Below, piece by piece: positions 26,843 to 35,074 of a stretch of 43,707 nucleotides of DNA. The first letter of the stretch is position 1, and the number at the start of each line of letters is the position of its first letter. The notes beneath the pieces are model-generated. The model saw nothing but the letters and a program-made list of their open reading frames with translations, did not search any database and was not told the origin of the DNA. The translations under genes and the position numbers were made by a program. The DNA is from CAZRVH01 sp964608325 (GTDB lineage Bacteria; Patescibacteriota; Gracilibacteria; Peribacterales; Peribacteraceae): assembly GCA_964608325.1 (NCBI GenBank), contig CAZSMX010000008.1:1-43707 (forward strand). Direction: 5' to 3'.

Positions 26843-26871
26843 AGATTACAGATGGGGCTGGGAGCTGTCAA
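26843..26871 (-). promoter_or_regulatory. Promoter of rplS operon
   Basis: TTGACA (26871-26866), a 17-base spacer, TAATCT (26848-26843). The ATG begins 11 bases after the -10, so the leader is about 4-5 bases. Confidence 0.75.
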
Positions 26872-26882
26872 ATACAATAAAA

Positions 26883-26954
26883 TAGCTTCATTCGCTTCAT
26901 TCGCTTGTAGGGATGCGTTTATATGCCTAAGGAAGCTAACGAAGCTACAAGCTA
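26883..26954. repeat. Intergenic tandem-word hairpin, family A copy 3
   Basis: TAGCTTCATTCGCTTCATTC in the left arm, AAGGAAGCTAACGAAGCTAC in the right. It lies between the rplS promoter and the stop of the regulator gene, where it may end upstream transcription. Confidence 0.8.
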
Positions 26955-26955
26955 C

Positions 26956-27543
26956 TTATGCCGTCGCCTCCTCGATTTGCTTCTGGAGCGTGTTCAAAAC
27001 TGTCAAATGGCGGGGATCGTTGAGGATTTCCAAAACGAAGCGGTCCTTCAGGCTCAGGCGGTACAGGAAGTCCGCCTCGGAGAAGATGCTGTATTTCACG
27101 TACTTCATCTGGGGGTCCTGCAAGAGAAGAGCCTCCAAAACCTCCTTTTTGACGTCTCCAACGATCAGAAGGTCCACTTTGCTCTCGGTTCCCGTCAGGT
27201 TGCCGGCAAGAAGGATGAGTTTGACGTTCGGAAGGGTGCGTAGGCTGGCGACAAACGGACTTTCGCCCTGTACGGCCTTACTGAAGAGATTGCGCAGATC
27301 GGCGTAGAGCGGGAATTCCGTATCCACATGGTAGTACTTCTTCCTGTTGCGATGGCGCGCTTTCACGATGCCGACGCGGCGGAGGTTTTCCAGTTCGCGG
27401 CGGATGGAGTTGATCTGCTCGTTCAGGAGGCGGGTCAGTTCACGGATGAAGTATTCCTGCTCCGGGTGGAGAAGGAAGGTGGACAAGAGCTTCACACGGG
27501 TCTGTGAGCTGAAAAGTGCCTTGAGAACGGATGCAGAAGACAT
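26956..27543 (-). CDS. Winged-helix regulator fused to nucleotidyltransferase-like domain
   Basis: 195 aa from ATG 27543; an in-frame GTG at 27549 is possible, but the -10 lies only 2 bases before it. An N-terminal winged helix (residues about 5-75; helix-turn-helix around YFIRELTRLLNEQINSIRRE, wing with KKYYHVD) is followed by a nucleotidyltransferase-fold stretch (VKLILLAGNLTGTESKVDLL) in which the usual GSxxxGxxxSD is degenerate (GNLTG...KVD), so catalysis is doubtful. The layout matches small archaeal and CPR regulators with a MarR/ArsR-like HTH plus MNT-like domain. Palindromic TGTTCA/TGAACA sites over its promoter suggest autoregulation. Confidence 0.75.
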   Translation of the reverse strand: MSSASVLKALFSSQTRVKLLSTFLLHPEQEYFIRELTRLLNEQINSIRRELENLRRVGIVKARHRNRKKYYHVDTEFPLYADLRNLFSKAVQGESPFVASLRTLPNVKLILLAGNLTGTESKVDLLIVGDVKKEVLEALLLQDPQMKYVKYSIFSEADFLYRLSLKDRFVLEILNDPRHLTVLNTLQKQIEEATA

Positions 27544-27618
27544 GTTCACAAACAGTATTCACTAAGTTGCAGATAGTGCAAGAAAAGTGAACAATATTCT
27601 GTTCAATAAATGTGAACA
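27543..27618. promoter_or_regulatory. Multi-site palindromic operator (TGTTCA/TGAACA)
   Basis: Four half-sites in 76 bases: TGTTCACA at the start codon (27543-27550), the inverted pair TGAACA-N6-TGTTCA (27588-27605), and TGTGAACA (27611-27618). The outer two are perfect inverse copies. Position across the promoter and start fits repression by the adjacent regulator. Confidence 0.6.
27552..27581 (-). promoter_or_regulatory. Promoter of the winged-helix regulator
   Basis: TTGCAC (27581-27576), an 18-base spacer, TACTGT (27557-27552); the ATG starts 8 bases later. It is bracketed by the operator half-sites. Confidence 0.5.
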
Positions 27619-27881
27619 TTATAAATGGCTTATATAAAACAAAATCTTGTAATTTTTTTTCTTCATATTTGCACTCTTGAACACAAATTATACTCGCATG
27701 AAATCGCGTTTCATGTTATAAAATACTTTCTGACAACCCGTCAAACAAAGCGAGGAAAAGGGATGTTAGGCTTGGAAAACAGGAAAAATCAATGTTTCGA
27801 CTTATTTTAAACGGAACATGTTTTTGCCAAATTGTGAAATAGAAAGGCAAAGAATCAATGGTCAAAAAGGCTTCACGGACA
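27619..27881. other. AT-rich intergenic stretch between divergent genes
   Basis: With the flanking promoters, 27544-27917 is the longest gene-free gap apart from the tRNA region. It is clearly richer in A+T than its surroundings and has no supported ORF. A perfect hairpin, CATGAAA-TCGCG-TTTCATG, lies at 27697-27715. No tRNA or known ncRNA fold was recognised. A small RNA or regulatory region is possible. Confidence 0.4.
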
Positions 27882-27910
27882 TTGAACAAAAAGCCAAAAA
27901 GTGCTATGAT
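27882..27910 (+). promoter_or_regulatory. Promoter of the 680-aa membrane protein, predicted leaderless
   Basis: TTGAAC (27882-27887), a 17-base spacer, TATGAT (27905-27910). ATG 27918 follows after 7 bases, exactly where transcription should start. This decides the start codon against an upstream GTG... frame start at 27858. Confidence 0.7.
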
Positions 27911-27917
27911 TATGGGA

Positions 27918-29960
27918 ATGCTTTCACACAAACACACACAGAGATTCCTCACATGGATCACCGGCGCGGGGGTAGCCCTGCTCTACCCGATGAGTGCGTA
28001 CGCGCAGAACATGAATATCTTCGCGGCGGAAAACTTCATCGGGACGATGGTGGTGAAGGCAATCACGGTCATCAACCTCCTGACATGGATCCTGTTCGGA
28101 TTTTTGAATTACCTCTTGGACCCGCGTTTCATCTTCGACATGAACGATTCGGGGCAGGAAGGCGCGTTCATGGAAATCCTGAACCAGATCTGGCAGCTGT
28201 CGCGTGATATCACCAATATCGGATTTGCCATTGCCTTGGTTGCGGCTGCGGTGGTGATGATCGTGAAAGCGGATAAAAGCGTTATTTCGGATAAAGTGGG
28301 GAGCTTCGTGCTGACCATCATCCTGGTCAACTTCTCGTGGTTCATCCCGCGCGTCATCCTGGATGTGGCCAACGTCGCCACGGCCACCGTCTTCGGAATC
28401 CCCTCCCTTCTCAACCAGGCGGGAGGCCAGCAGTGCAAATACGTCGGCGCGTCGGCGGAGGAAAACTGCACCGCGAAGGGCGACGGCACGTACGATTGCG
28501 ATTGCATCATCATCACGAACATGCAGATCTTCGTGGATAACTGGGAGGACTTGGACAAACAAACCGCATGGGACTGCCCGGGAAACGAACTCTTCTGCTA
28601 CAAATACGAAAAAATGGAGCCGGACACCGTCGCCAGCTATTCGGCGATCCTGAACGGCCTCATCGTGAACCACGGCCGCCTGCGCGAATTGGGACGCGTT
28701 CCGGCATCGCTTGCTGGCGGCAGCAAGATCAGCGAGCTCATCGTGTTCATCATGCGCGAGCTCCTGCTCCTGGCGTTCCATATCGCGTTCTTCTTCCCGC
28801 TGCTGGCGATGACGGTCGCCTTCTTCCTGCGCATCCCCATCCTGTGGATCACCATGGCATTCATGCCGTTCTACTTCCTGGGAAGGATCCTTCCAGACTC
28901 CATCAAGGAGATAACCGGCGACAAGATGGACGAAATCATGAAGCAGTTCCTGAAGGCAGCGTTCCTGCCGACGATCGTGGCCATCCCGCTTTCCATCGGG
29001 TTCATCATGATCAACGCGGGATCGCAGCTGACGGGCAACGCGTCCGCGGGCATCAGCATCCGCCTGTTCGACGGCGTGTCCAACCTGCACCAGCTCCTGT
29101 GGATGTGCATGAGCATGGGAGTGCTGTGGGTGGGAGTCTTCGAGGCGCTCAAGGACAAGGGAATCATGTCGAAGGGCGTGGAAGGCATCCAGAACTACGG
29201 GCAGTCACTCGGCTCGCTGGCGGGCAAGGTCGCCCTCTCCACGCCGTTGCCGGTACCGGGAGGAAACGCCCTCAAGTTCTTCAAGGACAATCATCCCGCC
29301 GTCCTGGCGAACGCCGTGGAGCGCAACGGATGGAAGGGGCTCTTCGATCCCAATAAGGGCAAGCAGAAGGATATCGAGGATAGCGCCAAGAACTTCCAGC
29401 CGAACCAATTCCGCGACCTTACCAAGCATCTTGATGCGCTGAAGACGGCCATTCAAAACAACGATACCGGCGGGCAGCAACAGGCATACCGCGAACTGGA
29501 CAGGATGGGCGTGAAGGGCGTGGAAAACACGACCGACGTCGATACCTTCATGAAGGAACTTGAAAAGAACAATAACCTGAACGCGGGCGATAAGAGGGCT
29601 GCCCGCGCGAAAGTCGACGAAGTGCTCAGAGCAACGTCGACCGCCACTCCGCCTCCCGCAGACCCGAAGACGGCGGCATTCGCAACGGCCTCGACGAATA
29701 TGACGGGTACAGCAGCCGCAGCCGCGAATTTGCGCACGGAATTCAATAGGCTGCTTGGCGAACTGAAAACCGAAGAAGCCGCCGGCACCGCAAACAAGGC
29801 AGCCGAAATCAACACCCTGCTCGGCGTTCAGATCGATACGACCAATTACAACGCCGCACGTGCCGACCTTGAAAAATTCTTAAACGACCACATCGCCACG
29901 AATAGGACGATGGATCTGGCAGATAAGACCGCTATCCAGACGAAGATCAACGATCTCTAA
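27918..29960 (+). CDS. Polytopic membrane protein, TrbL/VirB6-like architecture
   Basis: 680 aa. ATG 27918 is set by the promoter and by a good signal peptide (cleavage predicted after AYA near residue 29); a longer frame from 27858 would contain the promoter. About seven transmembrane helices (residues about 40-66, 99-116, 128-153, 281-303, 305-322, 346-366, 392-410). A long hydrophilic loop between the third and fourth has six Cys (173, 184, 194, 196, 220, 227), suggesting disulphides outside. From about 420 a soluble helical, Ala/Thr-rich C-terminal region follows. The layout recalls TrbL/VirB6 proteins of conjugation/type IV secretion, but no VirB4 or coupling ATPase is in the window. Conjugation or DNA-uptake function is not established. 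Confidence 0.75.
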   Translation: MLSHKHTQRFLTWITGAGVALLYPMSAYAQNMNIFAAENFIGTMVVKAITVINLLTWILFGFLNYLLDPRFIFDMNDSGQEGAFMEILNQIWQLSRDITNIGFAIALVAAAVVMIVKADKSVISDKVGSFVLTIILVNFSWFIPRVILDVANVATATVFGIPSLLNQAGGQQCKYVGASAEENCTAKGDGTYDCDCIIITNMQIFVDNWEDLDKQTAWDCPGNELFCYKYEKMEPDTVASYSAILNGLIVNHGRLRELGRVPASLAGGSKISELIVFIMRELLLLAFHIAFFFPLLAMTVAFFLRIPILWITMAFMPFYFLGRILPDSIKEITGDKMDEIMKQFLKAAFLPTIVAIPLSIGFIMINAGSQLTGNASAGISIRLFDGVSNLHQLLWMCMSMGVLWVGVFEALKDKGIMSKGVEGIQNYGQSLGSLAGKVALSTPLPVPGGNALKFFKDNHPAVLANAVERNGWKGLFDPNKGKQKDIEDSAKNFQPNQFRDLTKHLDALKTAIQNNDTGGQQQAYRELDRMGVKGVENTTDVDTFMKELEKNNNLNAGDKRAARAKVDEVLRATSTATPPPADPKTAAFATASTNMTGTAAAAANLRTEFNRLLGELKTEEAAGTANKAAEINTLLGVQIDTTNYNAARADLEKFLNDHIATNRTMDLADKTAIQTKINDL

Positions 29961-29963
29961 ACC

Positions 29964-31058
29964 ATGTCACCCATCGAATCCCGCAACGGCAACGAAGCGC
30001 TCGGCCTCTCGCCGCGCCGTGCCGTGCAGGAGGAAACGAAAAAGAAAGTGGATTACCTTTCGGGGGAGGTGGAACAGCCGCTCCTGAGGCAGGCGATGGA
30101 TTTCGCCAATGCGATTCCGAACTTGCGGGAGGGCCTGAAAAACGACCCTCCGGCGGAGGCCTTTATGGAACAGGTGCTGGCCGGACTCATGGACCCCCGC
30201 CCCGCCTTCGGCGAACCCCCGACCGAAGCCATGAACCGCTACCTGAATTGGAGGGTGGTGAAAAACAACAAGGACGAAGACGTGTACATCTACACCATCG
30301 ATCCTCCCGTCGTGAAAAACGACCTGGACCAACTGACGCGCCTGCAAGGAATCCACCCCGCTTTGGCCAGGGACATCGAAAGAGTAAAGATCAGTCTCAA
30401 CGAATACGCCCGCAGGGACGAACGCATGGTGAACCAGGATCTGGGCGAACTTCGCCGCAACCTGTTCGCAAGCAAGGTGGCGAGCCAAGTGGGCAATACA
30501 GCGGGCGTCGCCATTTTGGGATTCGCCGCGACGTTGGCCGGAGGACTCATGATTGCGAAGATGATTAACGAGAAGAGCATCACCAAAGGACTGGCCAACG
30601 TCATTCCCGTGCTGTTATTCGGCGCCGGCGCATACTGGTTCTACAAAAGCGCCAGCAGAGAAGCCAGCGGCGTCAGCATCTTCAGTGCAAAGGAGGAAAA
30701 GGACCTCGCCCCGCTGGATAAAATCTTCAACCGCTCGTCTTTCACCGCCATCGCGCGACGCTACAGGATGGAAGGCCCGGCATGGGCAAATGCCGTGGAC
30801 CAGACCATGCAGCCGGACCCGCAGTGGGACGAACTGAATGCGAAACTGAAGAACAAGACGGCGCAGCCCCGGGATATCGATGACTTCGCCAAATCCATGT
30901 CACGGGAACCCTCGGTTCAAAACGCGATCGTCCGCATGGTTCAAAACGGCGATTACGACAGGTTCCGTGCGATCGTGTCGGGAGCGAAGGAACCGAACGC
31001 CCAATCCGTCGTGGTCGACTACGTCAAAACGGGCGCGTGGAAATTCGCGAAGCAATAA
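29964..31058 (+). CDS. Orphan two-helix membrane protein, partner of the 680-aa protein
   Basis: 364 aa, not recognised. Starts 3 bases after the upstream stop, so the two are co-translated. It begins MSPIE like the 729-aa protein at 21991-24180. A soluble N-terminal region (1-175) is followed by two transmembrane helices at about 179-199 and 209-226 joined by a short Lys-containing turn, then a cytosolic-type C-terminal domain (230-364). Its stop is 3 bases from the opposing infB stop, with no obvious terminator except a weak AAGGAT/ATCCT hairpin. Confidence 0.78.
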   Translation: MSPIESRNGNEALGLSPRRAVQEETKKKVDYLSGEVEQPLLRQAMDFANAIPNLREGLKNDPPAEAFMEQVLAGLMDPRPAFGEPPTEAMNRYLNWRVVKNNKDEDVYIYTIDPPVVKNDLDQLTRLQGIHPALARDIERVKISLNEYARRDERMVNQDLGELRRNLFASKVASQVGNTAGVAILGFAATLAGGLMIAKMINEKSITKGLANVIPVLLFGAGAYWFYKSASREASGVSIFSAKEEKDLAPLDKIFNRSSFTAIARRYRMEGPAWANAVDQTMQPDPQWDELNAKLKNKTAQPRDIDDFAKSMSREPSVQNAIVRMVQNGDYDRFRAIVSGAKEPNAQSVVVDYVKTGAWKFAKQ

Positions 31059-31061
31059 GGA

Positions 31062-33275
31062 TCAATCCTCCTTCTTGCGGAACTCTCGCAGGTACGCCTC
31101 CAGCACATCCCCTTCCAGGATCGGCTCGGTGGATTCGACGCGCAATCCGCACTCCGTGCCTTCCTTGGCCTCCTTGATGTCCGTATCGACTTTGCGGATG
31201 GACGTGATGCGTCCGGTGCCCACCTGGGCTCCCGCGCGCTGCAAGCGGAACGTAACGCGCTTCAGGACGCCGTCTGTGACGCGGCCTCCGATGATCTGCT
31301 CGCCCTTCTTGGTAAGGAACACGCCCTTCACTTCCATGTGGCCGAGCACCTTCTCCTGCTCCTCGGGCACCAAGAGCCCCTTCAGGAGGCCCTCCACATC
31401 GTCCAAGAGGTTGTAAATAACGTCGTACTGGCGGATCTTCACGTTTTCGCGGTCGGCCGTGCGCTGCACGCTCATGGGAACCGGGGCGCGGAACGAAAGG
31501 ACGAGCGCATTGGACGCCGATGCCATCATGATATCGCTTTCCGTGACGGTGCCGATGGCGCCGTGGATGACCTTCACGTGCAATTCGTCGGTGCGCTGTT
31601 TCTCCAAGGCAGCCTGGAGCGCTTCCAAGGATCCCTGCGCATCCGCCTTCAGGATCACCTTGAGCTGCTTCAGCTTTCCTTCCGTCAGAAGGCTCATGAG
31701 GTCGCCCGTGACGGACTTCTTCTGCTGGTACCCGGTATCGGTGATTTCCTTCAGGAGATCGCGCGCCTCACGTTCGCTTCCCACCACCTGCAGGATGTCT
31801 CCCACCTGGGGAACCTCGCCGAATCCGGACACGCGTACTGCTCCGGACGGGGGCACGACGTCCATTTTGGCGCCGTTGGCATCCATCATGGAACGCACCT
31901 TGCCCGACGTCTTGCCGCACACGAATGCCTCCCCGACGCTCAGGGTTCCGGTATTCACGATGACGGTCGCAAGCGCGCCGAGGGACGGGTCCAAGTGGCT
32001 CTCGATAACGGTCGCGATGGCTGGACGCTTCGGGTTTCCCTTGAATTCCTTCATATCCGCGATGAGTAGGATATGGTCCAAAAGCTCGTTGATACCCATT
32101 TTGGTCACTGCGGACGTGGGGATGAACGGCGTCTCGCCGCCCCATTCCTCGGGCTGCAGGCCGTGCGCGGCCAACTCCCCCTTCGCGCGATCCGGATCGG
32201 CATTCGGGCGATCCATCTTGTTCACCGCCACGATAATGGGAACTCCCGCTTCCTTGGCATGGTTGATGGCTTCGATGGTCGTTTCCTTCACCCCTTCCTC
32301 TGCGGACACGACGAGGATTGCGATGTCCGTTACTTGGGCGCCGCGTGCGCGCATGGCGGTGAACGCCTGGTGTCCCGGCGTATCCAGGAACGTGATGAGG
32401 CGTCCGTCATGATGGACCTGGTAGGCCCCGATATGCTGCGTGATACCGCCGGATTCGCCGGAGACGACGTCCGTCTTGCGGATGGCATCCAGAATAGACG
32501 TCTTACCGTGGTCGACGTGTCCCATGACCACCACGATGGGCGGACGGGGCACGAGGTTCTCCGGCTCGTCCTTCATGAGTTCGCGTAGGTTCTTGCTGAG
32601 AAGGTCTTCCACCTTGGCGCCGCCCTGCTCCTTCTCCACCTTCACGCCCAGTTCCGTCGCGACGATCGCCGCGGTGTCGTAGTCGATGTTCTGCGTCACG
32701 GTGACCATCATTCCGTTCTTCATGAGGGCGGAAATGACCTGGGGCACCTGGACTCCCGTCTTCTCGGCGAACTCCTTCACGGAGATCTGCGCGGGAAGGA
32801 CGACCGTTCCTTCTTTCTTTTTGATCTGCTGCTGCATGGCTGTCGTATCCTGCTTCGATTTGGCAGCCTTACCCGTCATCGCCCGCTCCTCGTTCCTGCG
32901 CTCTTCCAATTCCTTCTTCGAGGGAAGCGCGGCCTTTTGCTTCGCGATAGCCGCCAAAGGAACGTCCTCCAGCGTCAGCTTGCGCATCACGTGGACGGAC
33001 TCAGGCGCCTTCGGGGCGGCGGCAGTCTGTTCGGCAGAAGCGGACTCCTCCTTCTTTTCGCCATCCTCCTCGCCCTCGTCATCAGCCAATGCGCCCAGCG
33101 CCTCCATGTCGACGGTGATGTTGTGCTTGCGCGCGACGAAACGGATGATTCCATGCGCCAAGTTATCCGGAACCTCGCGGTCCGTCGGCTTGATACCGAA
33201 GTCAACGTCCAGCAATTCCTTGCGGAGCTGTTGCCCGGTCATACCCAATGCTTTAGCAACCTGTACGAGGCGCAT
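31062..33275 (-). CDS. infB: Translation initiation factor IF-2
   Basis: 737 aa. Delivers fMet-tRNA to the 30S subunit. An N-terminal IF2_N-like module (residues about 2-50), a charged Glu/Lys/Ala linker, a second IF2_N motif (about 158-200), GTPase motifs GHVDHGKT (252-259), DTPGHQAF, NKMDR, and the complete domains II-IV to the C-terminus. The N-terminal region is short, as is common in reduced genomes. No rbfA, nusA or truB neighbour is present, unlike the usual operon. A TACTAT -10 candidate lies about 24 bases before the ATG, so this gene may have a short leader. Confidence 0.97.
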   Translation of the reverse strand: MRLVQVAKALGMTGQQLRKELLDVDFGIKPTDREVPDNLAHGIIRFVARKHNITVDMEALGALADDEGEEDGEKKEESASAEQTAAAPKAPESVHVMRKLTLEDVPLAAIAKQKAALPSKKELEERRNEERAMTGKAAKSKQDTTAMQQQIKKKEGTVVLPAQISVKEFAEKTGVQVPQVISALMKNGMMVTVTQNIDYDTAAIVATELGVKVEKEQGGAKVEDLLSKNLRELMKDEPENLVPRPPIVVVMGHVDHGKTSILDAIRKTDVVSGESGGITQHIGAYQVHHDGRLITFLDTPGHQAFTAMRARGAQVTDIAILVVSAEEGVKETTIEAINHAKEAGVPIIVAVNKMDRPNADPDRAKGELAAHGLQPEEWGGETPFIPTSAVTKMGINELLDHILLIADMKEFKGNPKRPAIATVIESHLDPSLGALATVIVNTGTLSVGEAFVCGKTSGKVRSMMDANGAKMDVVPPSGAVRVSGFGEVPQVGDILQVVGSEREARDLLKEITDTGYQQKKSVTGDLMSLLTEGKLKQLKVILKADAQGSLEALQAALEKQRTDELHVKVIHGAIGTVTESDIMMASASNALVLSFRAPVPMSVQRTADRENVKIRQYDVIYNLLDDVEGLLKGLLVPEEQEKVLGHMEVKGVFLTKKGEQIIGGRVTDGVLKRVTFRLQRAGAQVGTGRITSIRKVDTDIKEAKEGTECGLRVESTEPILEGDVLEAYLREFRKKED

Positions 33276-33344
33276 GAAAATTAGCGGAAAGCCGCGGAGA
33301 TAGTATCAGACCGCACGGCGGAATGACAGCATTTTCCCCTGCTC

Positions 33345-34673
33345 TTAGCCCTGCGTCAGATCCTGCACGATATCGCGCGCCTGGAGAAGGTGCGCGGAAC
33401 CCGTATCCTTGGCCGGCGCTGCCGGCTTCGGCTGCACCGGAGGCGTCGTTTGCGGTGCCGCGGGAGCGACGGGCGTTACCGCAGGCGTCGCCTGGGGAGG
33501 CGCAGCCTGTTCGGAATGCAACTGCTGCTTCATTCCTTCCTTCAGCTTCTGAATGCAGTCCAGCACCTGGAGCTGGAAGTTATCGTACTTGCTTACCTTA
33601 AAGCCGGATGCACGGGCATGCCCCCCGCCTCCGTACGTCTGTCCGGCAAGCCTGCTGACATCGATGGCGGCCGTGGAACGCATGCTCGCCTTGAGTCCCC
33701 CGCCTTCGAGTTCCGTGAAGAGAACGTATACGTCCGCATCGGGGATGGTGGAGATGAGTTCGTCCAAAATGCCATGCGTTTCCTTGCTGTTCGCCTCCAT
33801 TTCGAGCAAGTCCTCCTTGCTGATGGCCGACCACACGATACGTGCGCCCGGATCCATCTGGATGTGGTTGAGGGCGCGGCCCCAGATCTTCAGCGTGCTC
33901 AGAGGCTTCGTCTTGTAGATGTTCTGGATGATTTCCTGCTGGCGGGCGCCGCGGTCCAAAAGATCCGACGCGACTTCCAGCGAACGCGGCGTCGTGTTCG
34001 GGTTTTGGAAGCTGCGCGTATCGGTGATAAGACCGGTGAGGAGCAGCGTCGCCATATCCGCCGTGATCTTTTCCTTCATGGCCGGCACCTGCTGGAATAG
34101 GTGGTACAGCACTTCCGTCGCGGAAGCGGACGTGGGATCGATGAGTTGGATCTGGCCGTACCCGGTATTGCTGATGTGATGGTCGATGTTCAAGACCGGC
34201 ACAGCCGAGAAAAGGTCCACGTTTTCGGTGTAAAGCGATCCGAAGAGCGACAAGTCCGCCGTATCGACGGCGATGATGAGATCGTAGCTGCTTCCGCCCT
34301 CCGCCAGGCTGATCTGCTGGCTTCGGATGCTTCCCTTCTTCGGAACCACGATGATGTTCACCTTATGATCCTCGACGGTATAGCGAAGCTTATCCACTTC
34401 CACGCCGTCCTGGAGGTTGATGGTGATGACGAAATCCTGGCTGGCTTTCACTTCGCGCTCCAACTTCTCGAATCCCGGAAGGAAATTCAGGGATTCCGGA
34501 AGCACGTCGGGGCAAATGACCGTTACCTCCTTCCCCATCTCCTTCAACATTTGATACACGGCCAACGCGCTGGAAAGCCCGTCCGGATCCACGTTGGCAT
34601 GCGGCACCACCAGAATGCGCTGGTGCTGCTCGATTGCCTGGAGGGCTGCCTGTACGGACTGGGGATTAAGCAT
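33345..34673 (-). CDS. nrnA: DHH-family phosphoesterase, NrnA-like oligoribonuclease/pAp phosphatase
   Basis: 442 aa. DHH motifs are in order: PHANVDPDG (residues 24-32), AVDTADLS, NIDHHISNT, and the DHHA1 glycine motif YGGGGHARASGF near residue 350. Length to residue about 380 fits NrnA, which degrades short RNA oligonucleotides and pAp; the RecJ core is larger. The last about 60 residues are a Pro/Ala/Gln-rich tail of unknown use. c-di-NMP phosphodiesterases of the same fold cannot be excluded. The promoter (34689-34717) gives a leader of about 8 bases. Confidence 0.85.
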   Translation of the reverse strand: MLNPQSVQAALQAIEQHQRILVVPHANVDPDGLSSALAVYQMLKEMGKEVTVICPDVLPESLNFLPGFEKLEREVKASQDFVITINLQDGVEVDKLRYTVEDHKVNIIVVPKKGSIRSQQISLAEGGSSYDLIIAVDTADLSLFGSLYTENVDLFSAVPVLNIDHHISNTGYGQIQLIDPTSASATEVLYHLFQQVPAMKEKITADMATLLLTGLITDTRSFQNPNTTPRSLEVASDLLDRGARQQEIIQNIYKTKPLSTLKIWGRALNHIQMDPGARIVWSAISKEDLLEMEANSKETHGILDELISTIPDADVYVLFTELEGGGLKASMRSTAAIDVSRLAGQTYGGGGHARASGFKVSKYDNFQLQVLDCIQKLKEGMKQQLHSEQAAPPQATPAVTPVAPAAPQTTPPVQPKPAAPAKDTGSAHLLQARDIVQDLTQG

Positions 34674-34688
34674 TTGACTGAACGTATT

Positions 34689-34717
34689 ATTGTAACATAA
34701 TTATACAAATAATGCAA
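34689..34717 (-). promoter_or_regulatory. Promoter of nrnA-like gene
   Basis: TTGCAT (34717-34712), a 17-base spacer, TACAAT (34694-34689); the ATG starts 15 bases later. A second TATAAT-like hexamer occurs within the spacer. Confidence 0.6.
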
Positions 34718-34748
34718 GTCCCCTCTAGGGCAGCCTAAAAAGGGGTCA

Positions 34749-34775
34749 GTATAGGAATTTAGCCATACTGACGCA
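34749..34775. other. Stem-loop between nrnA and the tRNA region
   Basis: GTCAGTAT and ATACTGAC flank a loop that also allows GG/CC pairing around one bulged A. It is downstream of the minus-strand tRNA locus and may be its terminator or a processing site; the T run is weak. Confidence 0.35.
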
Positions 34776-34805
34776 AGAGCCTAAATATGATTATCTGAAT
34801 ATGAA

Positions 34806-34928
34806 TGGTCGGGACGAGAGGACTTGAACCTCCGGCCTCATGCACCCCAGCACACGAGTGCATTGCATGCGCCTTTTGATGATTCGGATTCTAAAAGAAT
34901 CCTCAATCCAACTGAGCTACGCCTTATT
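34806..34928 (-). pseudogene. Scrambled tRNA-like copy beside tRNA-Pro
   Basis: The 3' half is a perfect copy of the adjacent tRNA-Pro (45 identical bases, 34805-34849 versus 34938-34982), including anticodon 3' strand, T arm, acceptor 3' strand and CCA. The 5' part has a D-arm-like TAGCTCAGTTGG, then GGATT-CTTTTAG-AATCC, which looks like an anticodon stem-loop with TTT, and about 15 extra bases inside what would be the Pro anticodon loop. The 5' acceptor strand does not pair with the 3' strand. Best read as a rearranged or decayed tRNA; an interrupted tRNA is the alternative. Confidence 0.55.
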
Positions 34929-34938
34929 GATGAAGATA

Positions 34939-35015
34939 TGGTCGGGACGAGAGGACTTGAACCTCCGGCCTCATGCACCCCATGCATGCGCTCTAGCCAA
35001 CTGAGCTACGTCCCG
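34939..35015 (-). tRNA. tRNA-Pro (GGG)
   Basis: 77 nt with encoded CCA. Acceptor CGGGACG/CGTCCCG, D stem GCTC/GAGC, anticodon stem CATGC/GCATG with loop ATGGGGT (anticodon GGG, G37), T stem GGAGG/CCTCT with loop TTCAAGT. Confidence 0.93.
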
Positions 35016-35074
35016 ACAAACCGACTCTCGGCTGGGAGATGATACTGAAGAGCTTTCTTAAGCACTAGCCGATC

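Noticed and set aside
27918..29960. Calling the 680-aa protein a definite type IV secretion component
   Set aside because: Only membrane layout supports it; no VirB4, VirB8, VirB10 or coupling-protein gene is in the window.
34824..35042. 72-aa plus-strand ORF over the tRNA-Pro region
   Set aside because: It is a translation of the antisense of tRNA sequence, a common artefact; the tRNA fold explains the conservation.
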